Shown: piece after piece, positions 34,571 to 42,999 of the stretch | Layout of the letters: each line of letters opens with the position of its first letter | How positions within the stretch are numbered: position 1 is the first letter of the stretch | Assembly: GCF_006965485.1 (NCBI RefSeq) | Contig: NZ_CP041360.1 | Location: 1,550,001 to 1,614,000, forward strand | DNA length: 64,000 nt | Reading direction: 5' to 3' | Source of the DNA: Spirosoma sp. KCTC 42546 | GTDB taxonomy: Bacteria; Bacteroidota; Bacteroidia; Cytophagales; Spirosomataceae | Notes under the pieces: generated by a model | Databases searched by the model: none | Told to the model about the DNA's origin: nothing | Seen by the model: the letters and a program-made list of their open reading frames with translations, nothing else | Made by a program: the position numbers and the translations under genes

Positions 34571-36238
34571 CTACTGAAGAACGGGGTGTTTTTTGTTCCA
34601 TTCTGTTGCGTCCTGATATAGTTTTGCAACCGCCAATACTTTCCCTTCTTCAAATAACTGGCCCATAAAGGTAATGCTGGTAGGCAAATTCTGCTTTGTA
34701 AATCCATTGGGTAATACAACACAGGGATGGCCCGTGAGGTTTGTTAATGTAAGGTTGCCGCCCGCGTAAGCCGGAGATACATACACATCGATCTTGGCGG
34801 CTTTAAGTTGGGCGGCCATCTCATTGATGAGTTTGGTACGAGCGCGGTTCGCCTGAATGTACTCGACTGCCGGAACGAAACGAGCCGACCGGAACGAGTT
34901 TGGCCAGGCCCCTTTTCCCTGTCTCACCATCAGATCATCCTTACCCGAACGGGTTAATTCATCGAAGGAAGCAGCGGCTTCAACCGTCAGCAGAAACGAA
35001 ATCCGACCGGCGGGAACACTCGTTGGCAAATCAAACGGCACCAGTTCGGCACCTAACGTGCGCAGGGTTTGAAGGGTGAGTGAATCGTTGGCCCGATTGG
35101 GATAATTGCTTTCAAAGGCTTTTTTGACATAACCAATACGCGTTCCTTTCAACGTTGTTAGAGGGGCATAGCGGAACGGAGCCGCCATAACGGTTGGGTC
35201 ATTGCCATCGGGCCCGTAGATGGCGTTGAACACCAGTGCGCAATCCTCAACTGAGCGGGTTATCGGTCCAATTTTATCCATGCTCCAGCTCAACGCCATT
35301 GCTCCGTGCCGACTCACCCGCCCGAAGGTTGGGCGAAGACCCGTTGTGCCGCAAACTGTGGAAGGCGAGACGATAGAACCGAGTGTTTCGGTACCGATGG
35401 CAAAGGGTAGTAAACCCGCCGATACACTCGATGCTGAACCCGCCGATGAGCCGCTGGAACCATTGGCTGTATTCCAGGGATTGCGCGTCATGCCGCCGTA
35501 CCAGACATCGCCCATCGCTAAGGCACCGAGTGTCATTTTGCCACACAAGACAGCGCCTGCTTGTTCGAGTCGTTGAATGACGGTTGCGTCGAGACCCAGT
35601 GTCTGGTCTTTATAAGGCATGGCACCCCAGGTTGTTTTATAGCCTTTTTTAGCCAGCAAATCTTTCGCACCGTAAGGTATACCATGCAATGGTCCCCGGT
35701 ATTTTCCGGCTTTCAATTCATCGTCGGCGCGCTTGGCCTGACTTAGGGCTAAGTCTTCGGTTAAGGTAATAACACAGTGTAGTTTGGGGTCATACGTTTT
35801 GAGCCGATTAAGGAAAAACTGTGTGAGTTCGACCGATGAAATCTGTTTCGTTCGGATCAACTGGCCCAACTGTCCAACCGTATAATACGCCAGCTCGTCG
35901 CGATTTTTGGGAAGTGTAACCTGCCCCGCGAGGGATGCCTTAAACGACGACGGACCAGTAGGCATAACGAAGCCTGCCGGAAGTGGATTGAAATACAACG
36001 CCGGAGCCACATCGTTAGGTAAGTCGATTTTGCGCAACGCTTCATAGTTCTGGCGGGCGTTGTTTAAATTACCCAGCATGGAATCACGCTCGGCGGGCGT
36101 AAACTCCAGGTCGAATACGTGGGCTGCCACCTCAACCATTTCGGAGGTTAGAGGCTTTTTGGGGTCGTCGTTGGTAATGAATGCACCGAACAGAAAGCTG
36201 CCGATGCAGCAGCTAAAGAGGAGTAAGCGTTGTTTCAT
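34571..36238 (-). CDS. Amidase signature enzyme
   Basis: This 555-residue protein has an N-terminal hydrophobic signal (about 4-20). The amidase signature is clear: catalytic Lys in YGAKDLLAKKG (about 191), NGSSGSSAGSASSVSAGL (about 264-281) and the nucleophile Ser in GTETLGSIVSPS (about 287-298). The tail TGHPCVVLPNGF is also typical. It hydrolyses an amide; the substrate cannot be named. Export suggests action on environmental or envelope amides. The gene is alone. Confidence 0.9.
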   Translation of the reverse strand: MKQRLLLFSCCIGSFLFGAFITNDDPKKPLTSEMVEVAAHVFDLEFTPAERDSMLGNLNNARQNYEALRKIDLPNDVAPALYFNPLPAGFVMPTGPSSFKASLAGQVTLPKNRDELAYYTVGQLGQLIRTKQISSVELTQFFLNRLKTYDPKLHCVITLTEDLALSQAKRADDELKAGKYRGPLHGIPYGAKDLLAKKGYKTTWGAMPYKDQTLGLDATVIQRLEQAGAVLCGKMTLGALAMGDVWYGGMTRNPWNTANGSSGSSAGSASSVSAGLLPFAIGTETLGSIVSPSTVCGTTGLRPTFGRVSRHGAMALSWSMDKIGPITRSVEDCALVFNAIYGPDGNDPTVMAAPFRYAPLTTLKGTRIGYVKKAFESNYPNRANDSLTLQTLRTLGAELVPFDLPTSVPAGRISFLLTVEAAASFDELTRSGKDDLMVRQGKGAWPNSFRSARFVPAVEYIQANRARTKLINEMAAQLKAAKIDVYVSPAYAGGNLTLTNLTGHPCVVLPNGFTKQNLPTSITFMGQLFEEGKVLAVAKLYQDATEWNKKHPVLQ

Positions 36239-36287
36239 TAAGTAGGCTTATTGATGAGTGTTCCCCCAAATTACAGCCATACCGCCA

Positions 36288-36902
36288 TTAATTTGCCCAC
36301 TGCCGTAAAAAATCCTCATGTAGCCGCACAATCTGGGGGAGAAGCAACTGGCTCTCGTCGTTATCAAGAACGTAATCGGCCAGTTTGAGTCGCTCTTCGT
36401 CGCTTATCTGGCGGGCAATGATGTTCCGAATTTCGGCTTCGGAGCGGTGCGGGTCGCGTTTGCGAATGCGCTCGATGCGTACGTCTAATGGCGCGTTTAC
36501 CACAATGACTTTATCCAGGGAGTTGTTGTCGCCAGCAGCTTTCATCAACGCAGCTTCCTTAATCACATAGGGTTTGCCCGTTTGTTGAGTAACCCAGGCT
36601 GTTGTATCGGTAAAGACGCGGGGATGGATAACCCCGTTGAGTGCGGTTAACAGTTCGGGGTTGGCAAATACCTGAGAGGCTACCCACGCCCGGTTGTAGT
36701 GCCCAAGTGCATCGTAAGCGTCTGGACCCAAAACTCGCCGTATGTCGGCTTTCAGAATGGGGTCATGTTCAGTAAGCCATTTAGCGCGCTCGTCGGCCTC
36801 ATAGACTGGAGCACCTAAGGATTGGAATACCTGACAAACAATACTTTTGCCCGAGCCAATGCCGCCCGTTACGCCAATCTGGAGAGGAGGTTTCATGGAC
36901 AT
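36288..36902 (-). CDS. coaE: Dephospho-CoA kinase
   Basis: The start is ATG 36902 (MSMKPP) or ATG 36896; an open frame to 36938 is created only by the hairpin upstream. The protein has the P-loop GVTGGIGSGKS, VYEADERAKWL and the lid segment RIRKRDPHRSEAEIRNII. It phosphorylates dephospho-CoA in the last step of coenzyme A synthesis. It is the last gene of the nusB-to-coaE run. Confidence 0.95.
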   Translation of the reverse strand: MSMKPPLQIGVTGGIGSGKSIVCQVFQSLGAPVYEADERAKWLTEHDPILKADIRRVLGPDAYDALGHYNRAWVASQVFANPELLTALNGVIHPRVFTDTTAWVTQQTGKPYVIKEAALMKAAGDNNSLDKVIVVNAPLDVRIERIRKRDPHRSEAEIRNIIARQISDEERLKLADYVLDNDESQLLLPQIVRLHEDFLRQWAN

Positions 36903-36907
36903 ATAGA

Positions 36908-36986
36908 TAATGAACAATGAATAATGTAAAATGAACAACGCGTTGGATGCATTATCAATTAATCATTTTCCATTGTTCATTTTAAG
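36908..36986. repeat. AT-rich imperfect inverted repeat between ybbR and coaE
   Basis: AATGAACAATG at 36909 pairs with CATTGTTCATT at about 36970-36981, with weaker pairing around. The right arm contains the ybbR stop codon and the last codons. Confidence 0.75.
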
Positions 36987-37672
36987 GGAGATAGCAACTC
37001 ACCGACTTCAAAACTAACCGCTACGCGGTCGGCGCTGGTGTGCAGGAGTGGATGACGCAGGTGATTGAGGGGGATTTCTTCATCGTAGTTATCGGCAATG
37101 CGTTTGCGCGGAATTTTTACGAGCAGGGTATCGGGTAAACCCCGTACTAATCTCTCTGGGCCATCAACCTGAATCGTATGAGGAGTCAGATTAATGACAC
37201 TCGTCACGACAAAGCGGGGGGCCATGTTCATGTGCAGACTATCGGCTACCAATTGAATCGTTTTGGTCAATCGCCGTTCGAAATGAATGTCGAGTTTATC
37301 GGCTACCACATAGTTAACGTGCAGTTTTTTAATGTGTTCCGCCAGCGCTGCTGTTAATGATGAGGTATTGATGATCGATGCCTGAAGGGGATCATGAACT
37401 ACATAGTTCACGGGATCGACACGGAAGGGCATCCAGGCATGGCGGAGCAACCCCCAGCCATCACTCGATACATTCACCCGAACCGTTGTAGGGAGCGGGG
37501 TGGTTGGGATAAACAACGAGTCATTGTATACAAAGCGTATTGGATACTCGACGTTCAGGGTGTAGCCCGGTTTGTTAAGCGCGCTCAAAAACCAGAACAG
37601 CGTGGCGGCTACCAGGCACAAGATGGCCTTCGTTGGCTGAAACGAGCGGACGTTTGGGGCGTGGGAGTTCAC
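36977..37672 (-). CDS. YbbR-like domain protein
   Basis: The 231-residue protein starts with a GTG, has one membrane span (about 15-32, ILCLVAATLFWFLSAL) and then YbbR-like beta domains (YPIRFVYNDS, PTTVRVNVSSDGWGLLR, HTIQVDGPERLVRGL). YbbR/CdaR proteins in Firmicutes regulate cyclic-di-AMP synthase, but no cdaA is nearby, so the role here is open. Its place between yajC and coaE is conserved in Bacteroidota. Confidence 0.8.
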   Translation of the reverse strand: MNSHAPNVRSFQPTKAILCLVAATLFWFLSALNKPGYTLNVEYPIRFVYNDSLFIPTTPLPTTVRVNVSSDGWGLLRHAWMPFRVDPVNYVVHDPLQASIINTSSLTAALAEHIKKLHVNYVVADKLDIHFERRLTKTIQLVADSLHMNMAPRFVVTSVINLTPHTIQVDGPERLVRGLPDTLLVKIPRKRIADNYDEEIPLNHLRHPLLHTSADRVAVSFEVGELLSPLK

Positions 37673-37689
37673 AAAGAAGAGTGCGAAGT

Positions 37690-37767
37690 AGGTGGAGTAA
37701 GTGAAGTAGGTAGAGCGAGCAGAGTGGAGTACCCCAACTTATTTCACCTACTTCACTCACTCCACTT
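37690..37767. repeat. Imperfect 25-bp inverted repeat between yajC and ybbR
   Basis: AGGTGGAGTAAGTGAAGTAG at 37690 begins a 25-bp arm matching 37743-37767 inverted with about four differences. It is built from the same AGTAGGTG-like words as 28452-28530. Confidence 0.8.
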
Positions 37768-37786
37768 AATATACTAATGAACAAAC

Positions 37787-38110
37787 TTATTTCTTCTCGT
37801 CTTCGGCTGGCTTGACAGTTGCCTCGCGAGAAATGGACGTTTTCTCGAAGGTCATCTTAACGCCCCGATCTACTTCGAGTGTGATGGTGGTGCCTTCTAC
37901 AGATGCAATTTTTCCATGCAGTCCCCCAATCGTAACGACGTTATCCCCTTTTTTGAGGTTTTCTATAAAACTCTTTTGATCCTTCTGCTTTTTCTGTTGC
38001 GGACGAATCATAAAGAAGTAGAAAATGCCAATGATGCCGACCCATAGCAGCACATTGTAAATCATGGATGTGTTGGAACCAGCTAGGCCCTGTAATAAAA
38101 TCGAATACAT
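37787..38110 (-). CDS. yajC: Preprotein translocase subunit YajC
   Basis: The 107-residue protein has one membrane span (about 16-35) leading into FFMIRPQQKKQKDQKSFIEN and LKKGDNVVTIGGLHGKI, which are diagnostic of YajC. It associates with SecDF in protein export. secDF is not in the window. The gene is 17 bp after the DUF1573 gene. Confidence 0.95.
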   Translation of the reverse strand: MYSILLQGLAGSNTSMIYNVLLWVGIIGIFYFFMIRPQQKKQKDQKSFIENLKKGDNVVTIGGLHGKIASVEGTTITLEVDRGVKMTFEKTSISREATVKPAEDEKK

Positions 38111-38127
38111 AGTTCTTGGTGGTATTG

Positions 38128-38577
38128 TTAGTTTTTGGCAGAATCGGCTTTCGAATTCACCAATGCTTTGAAATGAAGATCGGTCATGGACGGTTCTGTG
38201 TTCGCAAAGATGGTAATGGTTTTGCTCTGTTCACCACTCTTGCCCCGACTATTAAAGCGAACCTTCACCGATGATTTCTCTCCTGGCGCTACGGGCTCGT
38301 GGGGCCACTCAGGCGTTGTGCAACCGCAGGAGGCCGTAATGTTATTGATGATCAGTGGGAATTCGCCTGTGTTTTTGAACGCAAAAACATGCTCGACTGT
38401 ATCGCCTTCGGTAAGAGTACCAAAATCGTAAATGCCTTTTTCATCAAACGTGATTTTTGGCATTTTTCCAGAAGCTACCTCCTTCGACTCTTTTCCCTGT
38501 TGCCGGTTATCACAGCTAATCTGCCCAAAACCAATACCGGCCAGGGCTGTTATGAGTAGCCAATTTCTGAGATACAT
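38128..38577 (-). CDS. DUF1573 lipoprotein
   Basis: I use ATG 38577 over an upstream TTG that falls in the hairpin arm. The 149-residue protein has a lipoprotein signal with Cys in QISCDN and an immunoglobulin-like DUF1573 domain (YDFGTLTEGDTVEHVFAFKN, ASCGCTTPEWP, GKSGEQSKTITIFANTEP). The family is common in Bacteroidota, often beside yajC; function unknown. Confidence 0.9.
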   Translation of the reverse strand: MYLRNWLLITALAGIGFGQISCDNRQQGKESKEVASGKMPKITFDEKGIYDFGTLTEGDTVEHVFAFKNTGEFPLIINNITASCGCTTPEWPHEPVAPGEKSSVKVRFNSRGKSGEQSKTITIFANTEPSMTDLHFKALVNSKADSAKN

Positions 38578-38584
38578 TTTAAAC

Positions 38585-38659
38585 AAGTTTGTAGTTTGAC
38601 GTTTGTAGTTTGATGTTTCAGTTAACTACAAACGTCAAACTACAAACTTTTAACAAAAC
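38585..38659. repeat. 26-bp perfect inverted repeat between ytxH and DUF1573 genes
   Basis: Arms 38585-38610 and 38634-38659 are exact complements, built from GTTTGTAGTTTGACGTTTGT. It starts eight bases before the DUF1573 ATG on the minus strand and fills nearly the whole gap. Confidence 0.95.
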
Positions 38660-38662
38660 GTA

Positions 38663-38965
38663 TTAAGTATTCTGTTGCTTGATTTGAGCCATCAGCCGAT
38701 CTACGTCTTCCAGCAGTCGTTCGGCTTTTTCACGGGCATCATTAACGACACGTTGCCCTTCATTCTTCGATGAGTTTTCGGGCTGATCGTTCGAATTCCC
38801 TAAGTCTTCGAGCAGCAGATTGATCTGCTCTCGGTATTTCGATAACCGGAAGGAAAGTCGATCACGGGTAATTTTGCCCTTATCGGGCGCATACAGCAAT
38901 CCAAACAGGGAACCGGCGGCAATGCCAGTCAGCAAAAAGGTTAAATCACGGCCAATTCTGCTCAT
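38663..38965 (-). CDS. YtxH domain protein
   Basis: The 100-residue protein has an N-terminal membrane span containing the YtxH Gly zipper (FLLTGIAAGSLFGLLYAPDKG, shown here to 20 residues at most as LLTGIAAGSLFGLLYAPDKG) and a charged coiled-coil tail (about 45-100). YtxH-like proteins are small envelope proteins without known activity. It lies between nusB and the DUF1573 gene. Confidence 0.85.
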   Translation of the reverse strand: MSRIGRDLTFLLTGIAAGSLFGLLYAPDKGKITRDRLSFRLSKYREQINLLLEDLGNSNDQPENSSKNEGQRVVNDAREKAERLLEDVDRLMAQIKQQNT

Positions 38966-38981
38966 TGTTTTTAAAGTTTGT

Positions 38982-39074
38982 GGTTTGTGGTTTACGGTTT
39001 GTGGTTTATGGTAGCTCTACCTTGGCAATCTTTTGCGCCAGCTACTGTAAACCACAAACCGTAAACCACAAACC
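38982..39074. repeat. 35-bp inverted repeat between nusB and ytxH
   Basis: Arms 38982-39016 and 39040-39074 pair at 33 of 35 positions. They are made of alternating GTTTGTGG and TTTACGG words. The right arm ends three bases before the nusB stop. Confidence 0.93.
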
Positions 39075-39077
39075 CTT

Positions 39078-40247
39078 TTATTTATTGTCCAACAACCCTC
39101 GTCCGCTTTTACGCAGACGGCCTGAGGCTTGTAACTTCTCAGACAGGTTGTCTAATATTCCATTGACAAACTTACCGCTTTTAGGCGTACTGTACGCCTT
39201 TGCGAGTTCGATATATTCATTAATCGTAACTTTAACCGGAATGTTTGGAAAACTGAGTAACTCACAAACCGCCAGTTTTAGAATGATTTTATCGAGCATG
39301 GCTACCCGCTCAACATCCCAGTTTTGAAGCTGGTCGGCTAATAGCTGCTCATAATCAGCATCGTTTTCCAGCGACTGATCAAACAACGTATTCAGGAATA
39401 ATTCGTCTTCTTCCCAATCGTCGGTCAATGGCTCCAACTGTAAACCAGTTGGGCTTTGCGCCGACTTAATGGTTCGAATGGCTAACCCACGCACAACTTC
39501 GCTGTTTTCGGCCCAACTTAGGTCGATTTCGGCCAGATGATCGCGAATGGTTTCGTGTTTAAATATCAATGTCCGCAGCACGTATTGTGCCAATGCCTGA
39601 TCTTCATCGGCCGTGTGGGTTCGTTGATCGCAATAGGCACGGTACGTCTCATCGGTTTTTAAGGCTTCTTTCAGCGCTTTTCGCACAAATCCGAGATCAT
39701 CGGTCCAGGAAATGCCGTGCCGGAGGGCTTCATTTTTGAGCGGCTGATGCTGGGCGAGTGCCTGTACAACCGTGTTGTCGTTGAGCGTTGATTCGAACGG
39801 GAACGGAGTTTCGTCTACATCACGGTACTTACGTTCGCTGTCAATACTAGCCGCGTGACCCAGTTCAACAAGCAATAGCATGACCCGTAAATAATCATCG
39901 TAGATGCCATTTACCTGCTTCAATAGCATCTGTGCAAGGTGCTGATGGTCTTTTTTTGTCCGGATCTGGTAGAATACAAATCCGTCGTTAGCAGCTTTAA
40001 GGACCTTTTTAGGGGCGTCATCGTCCTGAGCAGCTTTATTGGATTTAATAGCCTCCTCAAAGAGCAGGCTGGCGAGTTTTCGGTAGCCTTCGAGTTGCCG
40101 CTTGTCTTGCGGCAGCATCGAGTTTAGGTCGGGTTGGAAGAGATCATTAATGCCATCGATGGCCATTTGCTGATTTGAAAATTCGGCCTGCTTCAGGGCG
40201 TACAACGCCTGCATGACCTTTATTCGGAGTAGTCGCCTGTTGAGCAT
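39078..40247 (-). CDS. nusB: Transcription antitermination factor NusB, long Bacteroidota form
   Basis: I start at ATG 40247 (MLNRRLLRIKVMQALYAL), the family's usual opening; an upstream in-frame ATG adds an unlikely 25 residues. At 389 residues it is more than twice the length of E. coli NusB. The extra length is a helical insertion (about 30-290); the canonical NusB end is VAMLDKIILKLAVCELL, then IPVKVTINEYIELAKAYSTP and KFVNGILDNL. It binds boxA RNA with NusE for rRNA antitermination. It heads the minus-strand run to coaE. Confidence 0.92.
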   Translation of the reverse strand: MLNRRLLRIKVMQALYALKQAEFSNQQMAIDGINDLFQPDLNSMLPQDKRQLEGYRKLASLLFEEAIKSNKAAQDDDAPKKVLKAANDGFVFYQIRTKKDHQHLAQMLLKQVNGIYDDYLRVMLLLVELGHAASIDSERKYRDVDETPFPFESTLNDNTVVQALAQHQPLKNEALRHGISWTDDLGFVRKALKEALKTDETYRAYCDQRTHTADEDQALAQYVLRTLIFKHETIRDHLAEIDLSWAENSEVVRGLAIRTIKSAQSPTGLQLEPLTDDWEEDELFLNTLFDQSLENDADYEQLLADQLQNWDVERVAMLDKIILKLAVCELLSFPNIPVKVTINEYIELAKAYSTPKSGKFVNGILDNLSEKLQASGRLRKSGRGLLDNK

Positions 40248-40333
40248 CCGCCTAAGTCTAAAATCTACCGGTAAGAAAAGAACTGTTTGAAATCGGGTGC
40301 AAAAATACGATTTATCTTGCAAAAAGGCAAGGG

Positions 40334-40431
40334 AGATTGGCAGGGAGCACGGGGCAAGGAGTGGGCTTGAGAAAAATGAGTAAAGCTGCCAACCTGTAGT
40401 ATCTCCCCTGCCCCGTACTCCCTGCTAATCT
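40334..40431. repeat. Imperfect inverted repeat between divergent nusB and ABC exporter genes
   Basis: AGATTGGCAGGGAGCACGGG at 40334 begins an arm of about 27 bp matching 40404-40431 inverted with three or four differences. This one lies at the 5' ends of both genes, unlike most others. Confidence 0.8.
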
Positions 40432-40483
40432 GCAACTTTTCCAAACCCCCAGCCGTTACGAACAAAACGCTGTTGGTTGTCCT

Positions 40484-42265
40484 GTGAAAGCACTTTCCTA
40501 TCTTAATAAATACCTCCTTAAGTATAAATGGTACCTGATTCTGGGAACGGCTTTTACGGCCATTTCCAACCTCTTCGGTATTTTTCCTGCCCAGTTGGTG
40601 CGGTATGCCCTCGATCTGGTACGCGAAACGCTGGATGTCTATTATCTCTACGATAAGTCTCCATTGCAATCAGGTCTCTATGAGGTGTTTGCGTTTAGTA
40701 TTCTGCTTTTTGGGGTACTGACGCTCGTACTGGCTTTGCTGAAAGGGTTCTTTCTGTTTCTGGTTCGGCAAACGCTCATCGTTATGTCCCGGCACGTAGA
40801 ATACGACCTCAAAAACGAGATTTACAACCACTACCAAACCCTGCCGCTTAGCTTCTATCGTCAACACAACACCGGCGATTTGATGGCCCGTATTTCGGAA
40901 GATGTCAGTAAAGTCAGGATGTACGTTGGACCGAGTATCATGTATGGGCTGAACCTGATCGTGCTGTTTATTCTGGTCATTAGTTATATGGTCAGTATTA
41001 ATGCCCGACTGTCGTTATATGTGTTATTGCCGCTGCCAATTCTATCGGTAGCCATCTACATCGTTAACAACATTATCATTCGTCGGTCGGAAGAAATTCA
41101 ACGGTCGTTGTCGCGCTTATCGACTTATGTGCAGGAAGCTTTTTCGGGGATTCGCGTGCTGAAGGCTTTTGTGCAGGAGAACAATTCAGCGGCTAAGTTC
41201 GAGATCGAGAGTGATGAATACCGAAATAAATCGCTGAGTCTGACACGGGTTGATTCACTGTTTTTTCCTATTGTAGCTATCCTGGTTGGCCTGAGTAACG
41301 TGCTGGTTATTTTCGTGGGTGGGCAGGAAATCATAGCTGGACGACTGACGCCCGGCAATATTACCGAGTTCATTCTGTACGTAAACATGCTGACCTGGCC
41401 GGTTATGGCCCTGGGCTGGACCACGAGCCAAACACAACGGGCAGCTGCCTCGCAACAGCGGATCAACGAGTTCCTGAGCATAAAAACCGACATCGTCTCG
41501 CAGAAGAATATCATCCACACGATTCAGGGAGACATCGAATTCAGGAAGGTTCGATTTGTGTATCCTGATTCGGGCATTATCGCGATTAAGGAGTTCTCCA
41601 TGCATGTTCGGTCGGGTGAAACGGTGGCTATTCTTGGAACAACTGGCTCTGGAAAAAGCACATTGGCCAATCTGCTGACGCGGATGTATGACGTCACCTT
41701 TGGCGAGATTCTGATCGATGGAATTCCAATCAAAGATTACAATCTGACTTCGTTGCGGGAGCAAATGGGATATGTGCCGCAGGATGTGTTCCTGTTCTCT
41801 GAAACCATCAGTAACAACGTTCGTTTCGGCAAACCCGATCTGCCGCAGGAACGCGTCGATCAGGCCATCCGTGATGCCGATTTGTATCAGAACGTACTGG
41901 ACTTCCCGGAACAGTTCGAAACACGCGTGGGTGAGCGGGGAGTTACGTTATCGGGCGGACAGAAGCAACGGCTAAGTATCGCCCGCGCCATCGCCCGCGA
42001 CCCTAAAATCCTGATTCTGGACGACTGCCTCTCGGCGGTGGACACCAATACTGAAAACATCATCCTGAACAACCTCCAGCGTATTATGGCCGACCGTACG
42101 TCGGTGGTGATTTCGCACCGTGTTTCCTCCGCAAAACTGGCCGACTTCATCATCATGCTCGACGAGGGCGAAATCATCGAGCAGGGCACGCACGATGAAT
42201 TACTGGCCAAAAACGGTGCTTACCGCGAACTCTACGAGAAGCAGTTGCAGACGGAGGAGGTGTAA
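40484..42265 (+). CDS. ABC exporter half with a degenerate catalytic site
   Basis: The 593-residue protein starts at GTG 40484 and joins a six-helix exporter domain (about 15-330) to an ATPase: Walker A LGTTGSGKST (about 385), signature LSGGQKQRLS and Walker B ILILDDCLSAVD. The catalytic Glu after Walker B is Asp, as in the YheI/TM287/LmrC-type half of heterodimeric exporters. Those need a partner with a normal site, but none adjoins it. It could also be a homodimer with weak activity. Substrate unknown; lipids or drugs are usual. Confidence 0.88.
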   Translation: MKALSYLNKYLLKYKWYLILGTAFTAISNLFGIFPAQLVRYALDLVRETLDVYYLYDKSPLQSGLYEVFAFSILLFGVLTLVLALLKGFFLFLVRQTLIVMSRHVEYDLKNEIYNHYQTLPLSFYRQHNTGDLMARISEDVSKVRMYVGPSIMYGLNLIVLFILVISYMVSINARLSLYVLLPLPILSVAIYIVNNIIIRRSEEIQRSLSRLSTYVQEAFSGIRVLKAFVQENNSAAKFEIESDEYRNKSLSLTRVDSLFFPIVAILVGLSNVLVIFVGGQEIIAGRLTPGNITEFILYVNMLTWPVMALGWTTSQTQRAAASQQRINEFLSIKTDIVSQKNIIHTIQGDIEFRKVRFVYPDSGIIAIKEFSMHVRSGETVAILGTTGSGKSTLANLLTRMYDVTFGEILIDGIPIKDYNLTSLREQMGYVPQDVFLFSETISNNVRFGKPDLPQERVDQAIRDADLYQNVLDFPEQFETRVGERGVTLSGGQKQRLSIARAIARDPKILILDDCLSAVDTNTENIILNNLQRIMADRTSVVISHRVSSAKLADFIIMLDEGEIIEQGTHDELLAKNGAYRELYEKQLQTEEV

Positions 42266-42279
42266 GGAAGGTTTACGGT

Positions 42280-42702
42280 TTATAAATATTGACGCAGAAA
42301 GCTATCAAACAACATAATCCGACGAAACCCATTCTGCCGGGCTGCTTTATAGATAGGTTGATCGCGGGTTAACAATACTGAATTGGTTTGTATCTCTAGG
42401 GCGAGATAGCTAATGTCTTTGGCGTCGATGTGTCCGATAAGTCGATCTGCTTCAGTTAGTGCACCTTGTGAAAGAAAGTAGTTTGGCAAGATGGTTAACT
42501 GTTGGAATATATCAAGCGTATACCCTCGCATTGCTGGCTCATCAAGCTTTGACTTTTGCTGGATGGTCTCTTTATACTTCTCTATTTCAACGAGGGCAAA
42601 TTCGGGTACTAACAAATCAAGTGCTCCGAAAATAGTTTTATAAAATGCTTTGCCGCTAATCAAAGCACTCATTAGCACATTGGCATCAATGACGTAGCTC
42701 AT
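42280..42702 (-). CDS. PIN-domain toxin
   Basis: The 140-residue protein is one PIN domain: YVIDANVLMSALI (Asp near 6), FALVEIEKYKE (Glu near 40), HIDAKDISYLALEI (Asp pair near 93) and LLTRDQPIYKAA. These acidic residues bind metal for RNA cleavage, so the product is probably a toxin ribonuclease. Its ATG overlaps the antitoxin stop (ATGA). It is convergent with the ABC exporter. Confidence 0.85.
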   Translation of the reverse strand: MSYVIDANVLMSALISGKAFYKTIFGALDLLVPEFALVEIEKYKETIQQKSKLDEPAMRGYTLDIFQQLTILPNYFLSQGALTEADRLIGHIDAKDISYLALEIQTNSVLLTRDQPIYKAARQNGFRRIMLFDSFLRQYL

Positions 42703-42929
42703 GGATTGGGAGTACGCAAATACTTATGTTTTTCCTGTTCCCAGGCTTGCTCGCGGGCAGCTTTCCAGTCTGGGTCCTGCACGGGATCGTTTTCCGTTAG
42801 CTCTTTAAGAATCTCCAGAGCGGCTACCTTCATTTCCAGATGGGTTGCCGAATCACTCAATAAGTCCTTGACCCGCTCGTATCCCAGCGATTCAACGACA
42901 CTGTCTTCTACCTCAATTGTTATTTGCAT
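42699..42929 (-). CDS. Antitoxin partner of the PIN toxin
   Basis: A 76-residue acidic protein (ITIEVEDSVVESLGYERVKD, then two helices and a charged tail). The overlap with the PIN gene and the order antitoxin-then-toxin support the role. The DNA-binding type is not obvious. It is divergent from the Septu-like operon, with 70 bp between. Confidence 0.75.
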   Translation of the reverse strand: MQITIEVEDSVVESLGYERVKDLLSDSATHLEMKVAALEILKELTENDPVQDPDWKAAREQAWEQEKHKYLRTPNP

Positions 42930-42999
42930 ATTGCTTAAGGTTGCCCCATTATCTGACGGTTGAAATTGTGTTAATTTTACGAAAAAAGTAGCAAACTAT

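Noticed and set aside
36903..36938. N-terminal extension of dephospho-CoA kinase
   Set aside because: It reads through the AT-rich hairpin; the P-loop sits at the expected distance from ATG 36896 or 36902.
37575..37784. 69-codon Leu-rich minus-strand frame at the start of ybbR
   Set aside because: It is a translation of the AGTAGGTG-type hairpin joined to an out-of-frame part of ybbR.
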